Both the position numbers and the translations under genes were made by a program. This document shows, in pieces, positions 51,501 to 62,133 of a DNA stretch of 64,000 bases. The DNA comes from Dendrophyllia cribrosa (taxonomy: Eukaryota; Cnidaria; Anthozoa; Scleractinia; Dendrophylliidae): positions 17,091,536-17,155,535 of the forward strand of contig JAJLRJ010000005.1 of assembly GCA_024195265.1 (NCBI GenBank). The letters run 5' to 3'. Under the pieces are notes generated by a model, which saw only the letters and a program-made list of their open reading frames with translations, was not told where the DNA came from and did not search any database. How positions within the stretch are numbered: position 1 is the stretch's first letter; every line of letters begins with the position of its first letter.

Positions 51501-54500
51501 CACAAAGAATACAAAATTAATGTGAACAAATCTGATAAAGCACAGAGAATACAAAATTAATGTAAACAAATCTGTAAAAGCACAGAGAATACAATAAATT
51601 AATGTCAACAAATCTTTTAAAGCACAGAGATTTACAGAATACAAAGTTATGCCAACAAATCTTTTAGAAGGGCCAACTTAATGATAAGAGTACAGCAAAC
51701 TAAACTGTCATTTTACTTACATCAAGTAACTTCTTTGTAAATGACACAGTGTGAAGAACAGCAAACAAGGCCACAGGAATTAAGATAACTAAGTGAGAAA
51801 TTTGCTGTCAAGGAAACTAACAAAATAATGATACCAACTTACACTGGCATCCTTAAAAATTTGTGGGAATTGTTGAAATGTTTGTTTTATAATTTAGCAC
51901 TATCTTGCACTGTTAAGAATAAATGGAGCAATATTTTTCATTGTCATTGTTACAGATTGGCGAAGACAGTGAAAAGTGCCGTGACTATGTAAGTGCAGCA
52001 GAAAACTGCATCATCTGTAAACATTTCACCAGTATTGATAACAATCTGTATCATTGTGAAAAATGCGGAATATGCTGGCGAGTAAACCAGCAACTTAGCC
52101 TACGAGCAAGCTCTTGGGCTCGGGCTTGGGGGAGGTGGAGGGGGAGGGGGAGGTGAAGGGGAGAGAAAGGAGCTCTTTTCTCCCTTTCTCCCCTTCTCCT
52201 AACCCCGAGCCCCAAGAACTTGCTCACAGGATATGCTAGGCTTTGGCTGATTGTTTTCCTTTGAATACACTCTGCAGATTATGGACTTAATGGCACTCTT
52301 GAGATATTTATATAAGCTATAACCCTTTAACACCCAAGACTGCCAAAAATAAATTCAAGAAAACTCCCAAATTTCATTTTAAAAGCTGAAAAACAAATAG
52401 TACCATGCAAAAGTATTGCCAAAGAGGTTTCATTTGAATGGTCATCCCATAGGATTTTGTTGTCAGACTCGAAAGTTACAACTTCATTTCATGCCTCCAT
52501 AATTTACTCTGGGAGTAAATAATGGAGTGGTTAATTAGTAAATTAGGGAGTGGTACTTTCCTTATTTTTCAATTTTTTTTTGTTAAAATGTCATAATTTT
52601 TAGCTGCTTTTTGTGCAAAATACAAATTAATTAATATGTAACCATTTCTATTTGCATTTTTTTGCAGAGATCAACTAATAATTCAATAAGAATTTAAGGA
52701 TAAGTCTAGCAAACCATTGTAAGGTTACAAGTCACAGAGAGAAAAATGTCAGCATTTTGACACACAGAAGGTTGGTTATGCCCCAGCCCTTTTAATTGAG
52801 AATGAAACTGCACCATTTGGCATTACATGTATTTCATTGTTGATCACACACTTCGTTGCCACACCGCTGTTATGCACAACAACACAACATATATCAAACA
52901 CGCCAAAAGCATTACTAGACAAAAGGTTGTTAATTTTGAACCTACATGTACACAGATTGTACAATAAATCCATCCTAATTTCATTATGCAACCTACATGT
53001 ATATCACCATGGGTGATAACTTTCACAAACTTGTTTCTTACTCTTGTCTGTTTTGAATCAAAAGATACTTGTAACTGGATAAGAATTAACAAACATGATG
53101 CTGTAAAGTAGGTAATGACAACTGTCTTCAGCAAATAGCAATCCAAAGTATTCCCTTGAAAACTGGAATCTCTGCAAAACAGATAATGTTAATTAATTAA
53201 TTGAAGGTCTCCCGACAAGAACGTCCTAAGTATGTTTTTGGTAACTTTCACTAAAAATGTACGTTTTAGGCCTTTAAAAGCACAGTTTTGTCAAATTAAT
53301 GATTTATTATTGTTAAGGTACTTAAAACAGATCCAAAATGGGGAAGAAAATCCACATCTTTGAGAAAATGTTTTGGCCTCCTATGACACCTTATGGCCCC
53401 CCAGGACACCCTATGTATCTTTTCAAAAAAAAAAATTATTCTGTTCAAAGATAGAAGATTTGTTGACCTGGTTTAAATCCTTTCAGTCATATTTACGTGA
53501 TCCAGTCATAATTTTGGCAAGCAAGTCCCTTTTGAGGCTAAAAATCCAAGATTTCAGTGAAAATTTTCCAAAAACGTACTTAGGACGTTATTGCCGGAGC
53601 CCTTCAATTAATTAAGACACCTCAATTACGCTGCAAATCAGAAAAGTATAAGACAGTGCAAATTTCTTCATCAGAGAATATAATAGACCTTTTTGAAGTT
53701 GAGGACATTCGTGCTAATCGTTTATGCGCATCCTTACTGTGCACGCAATTCATGTCGCAATGCCATGCTACGTCATGCACGAGCGCATGCACAAGCCAGG
53801 GAAGAAATCTAGTAAGCACATTTAAAGGGCTGGTAGCCGTTGTGTTAACTTTGCTTAGATTTAACTCGCTTGGATGGTCGGCGATCCCCAATTTTTTTTG
53901 GATAGATAATCTTCTTTTCCAATTCTCGACAGATTGTAAAAAAATGAACAAAAAATCAACGTAGGATGTTTTATTTTTTCCATTTCTCTACCCGCACAAC
54001 ATCAAATCCTGCTAACTTGCAGCTGTCAGAGTTTGCAAATGCTGTCGTTTAACCCATTCACACCTGAGGATTTTTACGTTTTTGGGTGATTTTCTGCATA
54101 CACACGCCCCATAGGATTTCGTGACTGCATATTTGGAGTTACCATTGAAAGTGTTGCTGTCCTAAAACACTGAAGGCTCGAGTTTACTGGAAACGTCATT
54201 GTGACGATCTCATTCTGCTTGGTTGATTTGCAATAAAGGGTCCAATATGAATTATCTACGATTTTTGGTAAGTTCACAGCCATTTTTGATCTTTAGTAGC
54301 TGCCTGGTGAGCATCATTAAGCTTGGAGGTAGTTCAGAGTCCACTTCTCAATGAAGCGAGTTAGTTGTTGTACTTCGTTTACGAATTTGGCTCGTTGCTC
54401 GTTGAACTGGAAAAATGGCCGCCTGGAAACGAAGCAGCTTTGGGACTCGACTCTGGATGAATTTCTCGACCTACCGCGGCATATTTTGGAAGTTGCGACC

Positions 54501-57500
54501 ACAGGAGAACACAACAAGCGCGAAATTTCGGCGGTGGGTCGGAGTGGCTGTGGACTTAGTATAAATATGAAATGTGTGCGGAAAGAAACGAACGCTGTCA
54601 AAATTCTTGGCTATTTCCCAGCATGCAGTGCGGTGGTGATATTGAAAATTGAGGCAAGGTCAGTATGCATTAGAACGAGAGGCTAGAGCTCAGCCCGAGC
54701 AACGAATAAGAGCAAAAAAATTCACTGCTAAGCTAGGACTAGGACTGAATTTTGCTGTGAATGTTGACTTTTGGGTTTGCCATGATGATTTGAATAAAAA
54801 AAACTAAAGGCAAAAACGTGATTTTTGTTGTTTTTCTATGACGTTAAAAACGGTAATTTTTGTTATTGTCCAAATTCAAACGCTGATATTCTGCAAAAAT
54901 CGCTAACTTTTTTGTGTTTATTGGGTATCTCAATTTGAAAGACTTTCTAGTCAATGCTCACAACTGCTAGTTATGGCAATGTTCGCACGATTGAGAAAGT
55001 TACAATTTTTTAAAGCAGTGGAGTCTTGTACGGGCGGTTACGGGCGGTTGAGGTGTCAATGGGTTAAAGATTAGATTTCCTTCATCAGTTGAATGAATTT
55101 GCTTAACAGACCTACTCATATATAATTTGTCATAGAAAGTTGCATTTTAGAGATTCATTTGCAATATGTTTAGACTAACAGACTTTGGGGCTAAGTAAGT
55201 AAGGAAGACCAATTTTTCAAAATTAGGGTCGCCTTTCAGATATCTTACATGTATCTCGGAAACAAAGTCGGCGACTGCCCTTTTTTTTGCATTTCTGACA
55301 TGAGTGACTATTACCTGGCTGTAGCAAAAGTTTTAAATAAAAAAAATCAATGTTAGAAGATTTTTGCGTAAACGCCCTTAAAATTGGCCTTTTTGAAAAG
55401 GGGGCAAAAGGTTCATAATACAGTGTTTGTACAGGGAAAAAATGAAGTTTGATGTTAAATAATTTTAGTCTGTCAAGAGTGTTGTTGAACAACTCAAAGA
55501 AAGTGTGAAAAACAAAAAAAAGTGAATAAAAGGGAAGTTAACCATAAACTTGAATAAAAAAAGAATACCTAATAACCAGGCCTCATAATCCTTACATGGA
55601 ATAATAAGAGGAAACCTTCTAGCACTGTGTTGTACTTACTGGAAGCCTTTGGTGCAGTCTCAAAGCTGATGTTGCTGCTGAGCTTATTAACACTCTCTTG
55701 TGGCAGTTATAGCTGAACATGGGACTGTAAGATAAAAGAGCATTGTCAGAGGTGACAACAACTTGAAGGTTAGTGAAAAAAATCTAGATTTGCACATTTT
55801 TTCTAAGCTTTTGCAGACTTTGACAAAACTCAGGGTTAAAACAGAAAGCTGTAACCTTTTTCCCACTTATGTCCAGAAATACAGGCAAGTATTTAATGAG
55901 TACTTCATATTAGACAGAGTTGTTTGTCATTTTCATATCACTTCATATGTCACAGAATTTTGTGTGCTTTGGTGAACTTTTCTAGGTGAGGACACTTTGT
56001 GATGCCAGTCATGGAGTAGCGTGGCCCTCCTCTGCCTGCATTTCTCGGCATATCTCAAGGACAAACTCAGTTTTCAAGGCCCCCTGCCATGACTTAAATC
56101 TTAAAGGTTAAATAACATTAAGTCAAATGCACTTGCCAGTTAACAGGCTTTTAATGCCAGAAGTTTCTCCTCCAAAATATTTGTGATATGTGCAAGATTT
56201 ACATACATGTACATACCTAAAGAATGGCAGCAAATAAAGAATCGAGCTTATGATAGTGAACACTCTGGTGAGCCATAATGCTGAATCAATCTTGTTGTCC
56301 AAAAGGTATCTCTGTGATTCAAAAAATATGTATGATGTGGTTTAAATATTTTTTTGCATCAATTGAAAATTTTCAAACCAGCTTAATTTTTATTTCCCCT
56401 TGTCTCATTGGAGGCAAACAGTGGTGGATATTTGCCGAGCCGTGAAGCAGTGAGTAAAATATCCACCACTCTTCACCAACACTGAGGTGAACAATATTAT
56501 TGGTGTACATGTTGCAGGCAAAATCTGTCCGTTCTCAGGTATTCAATATCAGTTAAATGTGTGCCCAGTATTCAGTCTACAGGTAAGCTAGCCACCACCA
56601 CCCCCCCCCCCCCCCCCCCTGCAAATTTTTGGGTGGAGTGTGCCGCTGGGACTCTGAGACCCTTACCCTACTAGACCATTTTAGCTGCATTTTGCAACCC
56701 TATTCAAGACTAAACACCGAAAAACCCTACACTATCCTAGGTCTATTCCAGACTTGCTATTTTCCAGGGTACACTTAAGCTAGATTGAATAATGATTCAA
56801 CCTGAGACCGCATTTTACCTGCAACATACATGTATACACTGTACAGGCATGCGTCACTTTTGTAAATAGTTGTTAGTATGGCAACAAATTGGTCTTATGA
56901 GCACTTCTGGTATTTCTGCTAACTAACAATGTAAGGTAATTGTCACAACAATAACCAAAGCCCGACATTACTAATTGAACTGTTCAGTAATCGAACTCAA
57001 TGGAAATTAATCGAACGATTGGGTTCGATTAGTTCAATAATCAAACACAATCGAACCCAAAAATTGGTGTGAGAGAGTTTGATTGCGTTCGATTTCCGAA
57101 CTAGAGCTTCTGATCGAACCCAATCAAACTCAAATGAACACAATCGAAAAATCTACATTTAAATTCTGTCTTTGTAACAGCTACGAATGAATGATTAACT
57201 AGTAATAACTTTAACTTGTGAGCTTTTCTTACAGTAATAAAATAGACAAAAGCAATTTCCTTTCAGTTTATTTATTTGTTTTTCCTCCGGGATATATACG
57301 CTTGTGACTCGTATTAACCCGTTATTCTCACCCCCATTTCCAGTCGAGCCCGAGTCGAGTGCAATCTGACATCATCTGACCGTGAATCCAAAGCCGTCAA
57401 CCGTTGTTTTTCAATCACTCCCCAAATCAAACGAAATCAAGCATAAGATATCGTACGCAATCCAATGTTCGATTGCTCAAATTTTGGGCGATTTGGTTCG

Positions 57501-58303
57501 ATTGAGTTCAATTAAGTTTGATTAATTGAATGTTCGACTATGTTCGATTAGTAACATCGGACCAAAGATAAAATACAAGTGAATTATACACATTTTAAGA
57601 AAAAATTATAGAAAAATGTAATCATGCATATATATATGACTACATGTAAGAGCTTTTCAACTTTGAAATAAAAAATTCTATCATTTTACTTAAATGTTTA
57701 ATAAATTATGACAAGTAAAACTTTCAAAATTGCTGTAGTACTGAAATCTATCAGCGCAAAATCGAATTCGATTGTACGTGTACACCTAAAAATATTGGCA
57801 ACGATCACGTAATGATCACACGCTAACGAAATATAAATAAACAAGTTTCTCATTCACAAAATTATCGCTTCCACATTAGATTCAGTACGAACTACAAAGA
57901 AACATTTTTTTCCATAGCCTGTGATCAAATGTGTTATTGAAATAAATGGACAGCAAATATCAAAACAGTCAGAAAATAAGACAAAAGATCTCGAGACCCA
58001 ATAAATTTCAAACACAACTTGAGTTCAAATGAAGCAAAGTGGACCTTTCGCATCAACATTTAACGCAGGATTAACTACATTGCACGACAACATAGGTCAA
58101 CATAGGCAAGAAGCAACTTGAACTTTGTACTTTTAAAATGTAATTTTAACAGATCTGTCTGACTTTACGACGCTTTGAAATAAATATTTCATACTTACTC
58201 TTAGTGCAGCCCAGTTAGGGCTAGACGGTGGTGTTCCGGGTGTATCACTATTGGATGGACTGCTAGTCGCACCAGGTTCTTGTTCGTTTTCTTGTGGAGG
58301 CAT
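47929..58303 (-). CDS. TMEM33: TMEM33 (Pom33/Tts1 family) membrane protein
   Basis: Nine coding exons with consistent GT-AG borders and phases: 58199-58303, 56217-56311, 55640-55724, 53069-53171, 51721-51788, 50133-50173, 49215-49325, 48808-48891, 47929-48085 (282 aa). Signature stretches of the family are visible: DNKIDSALWLTRVF, SALRLHQRLPRFQFSRE, EDSCHYLLYS, VNSYPVT, TKKLLD, FIACTEIMLMPAVV, PFVYYRFLGLRYASRRNPY and FAELRRSVEQL. Human TMEM33 is about 247 aa; here the N-terminus (35-residue Ser/Pro/Glu-rich exon 1) and C-terminus are slightly longer. Known role: multi-pass ER and nuclear-envelope protein that shapes tubular ER, with links to nuclear pores and the unfolded-protein response. 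Exon 6 has only 41 nt and abuts a minisatellite. All membrane segments expected of the family are encoded. Confidence 0.95.
48284..48474. mobile_element. 191-bp snap-back MITE in TMEM33 intron 8
   Basis: The arms AAAGAAATAAAAAAACT and GTTTTTTATTTCTTT, then GCATTGTTGAGTTATATAAG / CTTATATACAGCTGTAACTC and AATTTTTAAGAACAC / GTGTTCTTAAAAATT, form a long hairpin. Confidence 0.65.
48500..48525. repeat. poly(G) tract after poly(T)
   Basis: About 14 T then about 26 G on the plus strand, in TMEM33 intron 8. The length is unreliable in assemblies. Confidence 0.85.
49440..49985. repeat. dispersed repeat, copy 1 (TMEM33 intron 6)
   Basis: About 550 bp similar to 53700-54040 plus 55100-55380. Shared blocks are ATGCGCATCCTTACTG, CCATGCTACGTCATGCAC, ACTCGCTTGGATGGTCGG, ATTCTCGACAGATTGT, AGAGATTCATTTGCAATAT and TTTTTTTGCATTTCTGACA. 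Unknown family; non-coding on both strands. Confidence 0.75.
50190..51650. repeat. 1.45-kb minisatellite, about 34 units of 40-42 bp
   Basis: The constant part ACAAAATTAATGTGAACAAA alternates with two linkers: type A (TCTGTAAAAAGCACAGAGAA) and type B (TCTGATAAAGCACAGAGAA, or AAAGAA in B'). Five type A units open the array, then A and B alternate with periodic B-B' pairs, giving higher-order structure. It fills most of TMEM33 intron 5 and starts within about 20 bp of the exon 6 acceptor. ORFs across it (for example 50134-50466 minus) are repeat artefacts. Confidence 0.97.
51956..52081 (+). other. orphan zinc-finger exon (CTCHY-like)
   Basis: A 126-nt open block flanked by a good 3' splice site (TTGTTACAG) and a 5' splice site (CGA/GTAAAC), phase 0 to 0. 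Its 42 residues include NCIICKHF, SIDNNLYHC and EKCGICW, with Cys/His spacing like CTCHY-type zinc fingers (as in RCHY1-like ubiquitin ligases). It lies antisense in TMEM33 intron 4. No neighbouring exons were recognised. It may be an exon of a nested plus-strand gene or a captured gene fragment. Confidence 0.35.
52104..52225. mobile_element. 122-bp GC-rich snap-back MITE
   Basis: The ends are GAGCAAGCTCTTGGGCTCGG and CCGAGCCCCAAGAACTTGCTC. The interior GGGGAGAGAAAGGAGCTC faces GAGCTCTTTTCTCCC-type sequence. It lies 22 bp downstream of the orphan zinc-finger block. Confidence 0.7.
52385..52495 (+). repeat. single unit of the 88-bp satellite-like family
   Basis: AGTACCATGCAAAAGTATTG, AAGAGGTTTCATTTGAATGG, CCATAGGATTTTGTTG and CAGACTCGAAAGTTACAAC match the tandem units at 21257-21840. 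In TMEM33 intron 4. Confidence 0.75.
53700..55390. repeat. dispersed repeat, copy 2, split by an insertion
   Basis: The left part (53700-54047) and right part (55069-55390) match successive halves of 49440-49985. The 1.0-kb element 54053-55063 sits between them. In TMEM33 intron 3. Confidence 0.7.
54053..55063. mobile_element. piggyBac-like non-autonomous element, 1011 bp
   Basis: TTAA flanks both ends (54049-54052 and 55064-55067). The ends CCCATTCACACCT and AGGTGTCAATGGG are inverted. A TTAA target with CCC ends is the piggyBac signature. A 111-codon plus-strand ORF (54351-54686) shows no transposase motif. It interrupts an older repeat copy. Confidence 0.7.
56600..56619. repeat. poly(C) tract
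   Basis: About 20 consecutive C on the plus strand after CACCACCA, in TMEM33 intron 1. Confidence 0.8.
56961..57560. mobile_element. TCGAAC-rich inverted-repeat element, 600 bp
   Basis: The left end CCCGACATTACTAATTGAAC and the right end (minus strand) CCGATGTTACTAATCGAACA are inverted. ACCAAAG lies next to both ends (56954-56960 and 57561-57567), a probable 7-bp duplication. The arms repeat ATCGAACCCAATC-like motifs; the middle (57150-57410) is unique. Related to 4440-5275. In TMEM33 intron 1. Confidence 0.65.
57561..58198. other. rest of TMEM33 intron 1
   Basis: AT-rich, with no exon, repeat array or inverted element recognised. Confidence 0.5.
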
Positions 58304-58606
58304 GACTTTAAACTATAACATAAGAAACTCAACGGTTGTGTAAACAGACTAAAAGAGAATTAAGAAAAGCGATCAAGTGGCAATAATCAGTCAAGTCACG
58401 AAGGATAAAAGCCGGTCAAAGTAAAAATGCTTGCATCAACCATCTGCTTCTCATGCGGGCTACCGCTGTCCAATTTATCCTTTATTTACCAGACCCCGCG
58501 CGCCATGTCAGTGAGAGATTCGAGAGCTGCCAAAATTTCGCGGGTAAAACAGTCGCGACGTTCGACTTCAACCTGTCAATTTATATCTAATTCATTTTTT
58601 TAACGG

Positions 58607-58834
58607 CAAACTGATCCTTACAGCAGAAAAACAGAAGAACAAGTACTATAAATGATTACAACTATAAAAACTTGCACGTTTTTACAGTTGTAAACATTTG
58701 TAGTGCTAGCCCCTGAAAAAGATTTGTTTTGCAAAGCAAAATATTGGGCACTATTATATTCCACTTTTATTTTATTTTATTTCATTTTGTTTTATTTGCT
58801 TCTGCTTTTGTTTTTCTGCCGTAAGGATCAGTTT
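58607..58834. mobile_element. 228-bp MITE upstream of TMEM33
   Basis: The ends AAACTGATCCTTACAGCAGA and TCTGCCGTAAGGATCAGTTT are inverted, followed by AAAACA / TGTTTTT. It lies about 300 bp upstream of the TMEM33 start codon, beyond a GC-richer stretch (58494-58560) that could hold the promoter. The ORF 58703-58897 reads low-complexity sequence only. Confidence 0.7.
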
Positions 58835-59154
58835 GACGTTTCTTTTGATATACTTCTAAGTACAGAATATTTTGAATTTTATTTTAAGTATTTGTAAATA
58901 TTTCAATTTATGGCGTAGATGAATTGCGCAGATGTAAACTAATCTGTGTGACGCATCATTGCCAAAAAGGTCATGGTAAATGGACGGAAGATTTCATGAA
59001 GTTTAACAATTACAATTAAAAGCTGATTATAAGCAGATGGACACCCCAACTGCCCGCTATCAAGCTGGCGTGCTCTCGCATGAGTATCCATGGTTGTTTG
59101 TTGGTGTTTCAAAAACATAATTTTCTGTCTTTTATCCTTCCTTAAACTCTTGGG

Positions 59155-59285
59155 TATTTCTTGCGGCGGTGCGGAAAATATCGTTGGTTAGCTTTTGTGT
59201 TGTGGTTCGGGTATTGTTTAATGTTTTTTAAAGCCCTTGTGTTACGTCTTTTGGTCGTGATCGTTATACCAGGAAACTCTGTCAA
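59155..59285. mobile_element. diverged copy of the 16941-17066 MITE
   Basis: Shares TTGGTTAGCTTTTGTGTTGT, GGGTATTGTT and TGTTACGTC with the first copy. The ends (GTATTTCTTGCGGCGGTGCG; ACCAGGAAAC) are decayed. Confidence 0.5.
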
Positions 59286-59719
59286 ACTCTTCCAAACTCT
59301 TACAAAATGTGTGAAGAAATAATAGCCCAAAGATTAAGGAAAGCTTTATTGTAAATTGTCGATAACTTGTCGATCCGTTATAGTCAGATGAGTAGTCTGG
59401 CTCCACGCAAAATAAAGTGCAAGGGACAATATACTTTTTTCACTTATCAGGTTAACATACATAAGAAATGGTTAGGTATGGAAGGGGTTCCATTTGGATA
59501 AAAAATGCATCTATGAAAGGGTAACGGCATGAAAAAACGGTTTTTCGTACCCCCAATATACAAGTAGACGGTGAAACAGTCATATTTTTGCGATGGTCAA
59601 ACGAATGCGCGCGGTCTTTGAACAAAAGGTCTGGAGCGAGAGTGATTATGGAGAGGGGGCTTGGGAGAGACGCTAATTTTTGACATCTCAGCGGTAATAT
59701 TTGAACCCCTGGTCAGAAT

Positions 59720-60361
59720 GGCACCGCTGCAGAACGCACTGCGCATGAGTAGAAAACTGAGCATCCGGTGAATTACGCATTTCCGGTGACATACTGTAAT
59801 CCCATGTAAATGTTGTAGTTAATTTGTTTATCTCAGGTAATCTTATTTTTCCATTGTTTTTGGGTATGGTAATATATGCTCATGAATTTGAAACAAAGGA
59901 AAAACAAAAATTACCTGAAATAAAAAATGAACTACAACATAAACAACATAAAACTCCCGTACCGCGAAGTTTGAAAACAAAAAGTAAGAGTTATAAAACA
60001 ACGGTAGAGAAAAAGTTTGTTTCGTTGAAAAGTTTTTTCATCGTTCAAGTTTCAAGCGTTTGCACCAAGGGGTTTGGTGTTTGCACCAACAACGAAATAT
60101 GAACAAATAATTTTTGCATCGCATTTTTTCACAAAAAACAAGTCTTCACTCCATCTCGAAATGTATTCATGCAAGAACCGATCGTGTACGTACCATAATT
60201 TTCTTCGGTTTTGGTCCTTTCATCATTGCATCTAGAAAATCTAGGTCTGTTGGTTCATGCAGAAGTGTTGTTTTATGCTGTTCGCATCGATGTTGACTGG
60301 TAGTTTAACGGACCGGAAGTGCTTGAAGTTTACGCATGCGCAAACGTTCTGCCGCGGTGCC
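59720..60361. mobile_element. 642-bp MULE-like element with 9-bp TSD
   Basis: The ends GGCACCGCTGCAGAACG and CGTTCTGCCGCGGTGCC are inverted. The direct flank GGTCAGAAT lies at 59711-59719 and 60362-60370. A Lys-rich ORF of 92 codons (59824-60102) lies inside without a recognisable domain. Facing GCGCATGAG and GCATGCGC motifs lie near the ends. Confidence 0.8.
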
Positions 60362-60409
60362 GGTCAGAATGAATTCGTTGTCAGGAAAGGCGACAGTCGC
60401 AATAGGCCA

Positions 60410-60590
60410 TTTCCGAGTTGCCTTTAGCCTCTCTATCAAAGCGAGGCTAGGTGCGAAACCTTTCATATCAAAATGAGTTTTCATTCACATGCAAATAAAT
60501 GTTATTTGCATGTGAATGAAAACTCATTTTCATATGAAAGGTTTCGCACCTAGCCTCGCTTTGAGAGAGAGGCTAAAGGCAACTCGGAAA
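60410..60590. mobile_element. 181-bp near-perfect palindromic MITE
   Basis: TTTCCGAGTTGCCTTTAGCC at the left is mirrored by GGCTAAAGGCAACTCGGAAA at the right. The arms run almost uninterrupted through GAGGCTAGGTGCGAAACC and TCACATGCAAATAA to a centre near 60500. Confidence 0.85.
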
Positions 60591-60664
60591 GGCAAGGACC
60601 AACGTAACAAAACAGAAGCACCGGATCCAAATTGAGGATCTAATCAGCTATAAATAATAGTAAT

Positions 60665-60876
60665 AAACGAAAAAAGCAAGGCTGATTCGACAGTGAAGGA
60701 ATATAATGTAACTTATCCAATATTTCAAAAGGCACGGCCTTTCTTCTTCAGGGTATTACAAATAATCATTATTATTATTTGTAATACCCTGAAGAAGAAA
60801 GGCCGTGCCTTTTGAAATATTGGATAAATTACATTATATTTCTTCACTGTCGAATCAGCCTTGTTTTTTTTCGTTT
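60665..60876. mobile_element. 212-bp near-perfect palindromic MITE
   Basis: AAACGAAAAAAGCAAGGCTG and CAGCCTTGTTTTTTTTCGTTT are inverted. The arms continue through TTCGACAGTGAAG and AAAGGCACGGCC to the centre ATTATTATT near 60770. Only 74 bp separate it from the palindrome at 60410-60590. Confidence 0.85.
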
Positions 60877-61280
60877 AGTCGTTTGTTTGTTTGTTTTTTT
60901 CTCGCCTCACACGCCTCACGGCTTCAGACGCTTTCGGCGCTTCGCACCTACGTGAGTTTTGTGAGCGAGCCAGCGAAAAAAAACCCGACTGTTTTGCAGT
61001 CTAATATACAAGGAGCATTTCATTCCTTTCTTTCCTCTCGTTACTATAACAGCTGAAAACGAAATGAAAACCCATAAGACTGCTTTTGCTCTTGAGATAA
61101 TTTCGGGAAAAGACGCCGGGGTTACTATCGATTACTACATGCCGAAGTCGTTATGTCTCTTAAGGCATCCATCTTTGGCTCGCACTAACTGTTTCCATGC
61201 GCTAGTGAATATACTGGAGGCTTATAAAGACTGTTAATCATGACCACCTTACTACGTTCTCAGTCCTTTATTACAATTTA

Positions 61281-61661
61281 TTATACCATCAAGAAAGAAT
61301 GATCCACAAGTTGACATAAGTAATTTAGTTTAAATACAAGGATTATTTTGCGGCCACACCTAAAAAGTTCAAGTTGGTTGGATAATATTTCAAGTTGTGC
61401 TGAATCTTCCGTTCTTTTAAAATAGTCAACGAGCAGGCTTTCAGTTACATCTTTGGATTTCGCGCAAGCGCGCGTTTTATGGCGAGTTACGATTCGGCGA
61501 GGAGGTTCTTTGTTTCGCTTCACTCGTCGCCGGCTTCTCATTTGTGGCTTATTTATTGCCGCCAGCATAAGACGCGAAACCAAAAGTACTAGAGCCTGCT
61601 CGTAGGCTGCACTCTTGAGAATCTCCGATACAACTCCGAACTCTGAATTCAGACGGAGCAC
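61281..61661 (-). CDS. hypothetical ORF, possible terminal exon
   Basis: The minus-strand frame runs 126 codons to a TAG/TAA-type stop, immediately after a plausible 3' splice site (TTTGGTTTTAG at about 61662-61672). The product starts VLRLNSEFGVVSEILKSAAY and is rich in Lys/Arg in the middle (MRSRRRVKRNKEPPRR). No family was recognised and no partner exon was found between here and the LDH gene. It may be a real lineage-specific exon or chance. Confidence 0.2.
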   Translation of the reverse strand: MLRLNSEFGVVSEILKSAAYEQALVLLVSRLMLAAINKPQMRSRRRVKRNKEPPRRIVTRHKTRACAKSKDVTESLLVDYFKRTEDSAQLEILSNQLELFRCGRKIILVFKLNYLCQLVDHSFLMV

Positions 61662-61714
61662 CTAAAACCAAATCGCAAACTAGGGGGCAACAGTAGTCAC
61701 TAATAACAAAGACG

Positions 61715-61902
61715 ATAGACAAATTCGGCTAACGCATTGTTGTACCCAATTCAAACCTTTTGGGATTAGAACTCTTTGTACGTCATATTTCCATATCAAT
61801 GAAGCATTGACATGGAAATTATATGGAAATATTGTGAACAAAGAATCTTATTCCCGGAAGGTTTGAATTGGGTACAACAATGCGTTAGCCGAATTGGTCT
61901 AT
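61715..61902. mobile_element. 188-bp MITE
   Basis: ATAGACAAATTCGGCTAACG and CGTTAGCCGAATTGGTCTAT are inverted. The arms continue ATTGTTGTACCCAATTCAAA / TTTGAATTGGGTACAACAAT. The inner part has TTCCATATCAATG / CATGGAAATTATATGGAAAT. Confidence 0.75.
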
Positions 61903-62133
61903 TATATATATTTTTAAATTTTAATTTTCTTATCTGACGATACATTGTAATTTTACTTGTTTGTATATAGTCTTATGTAATTTGTATATAGTTCTAATTT
62001 TGTAAATTTAATTTTTTAAATGTAATTCTTAACTTTTAGTATAGTAGGTCCACATCAGCCCTTTGGCTGCCTTTTATCCAACCTACTCACCAAATAAAGT
62101 ATGTATGTATGTATGTATGTATGTATGTATGTA
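61903..62133 (+). mobile_element. LINE 3' end with (GTAT)n tail
   Basis: An AT-rich 3' UTR, the AGCCCTTTGGCTGCC hairpin, AATAAAG and an eight-unit (TATG)n tail. It is the same type of end as 9180-9386. Confidence 0.55.

Noticed and set aside
54351..54686. 111-codon ORF as a transposase
   Set aside because: No acidic catalytic motif or zinc region; it lies inside a non-autonomous TTAA-flanked element.
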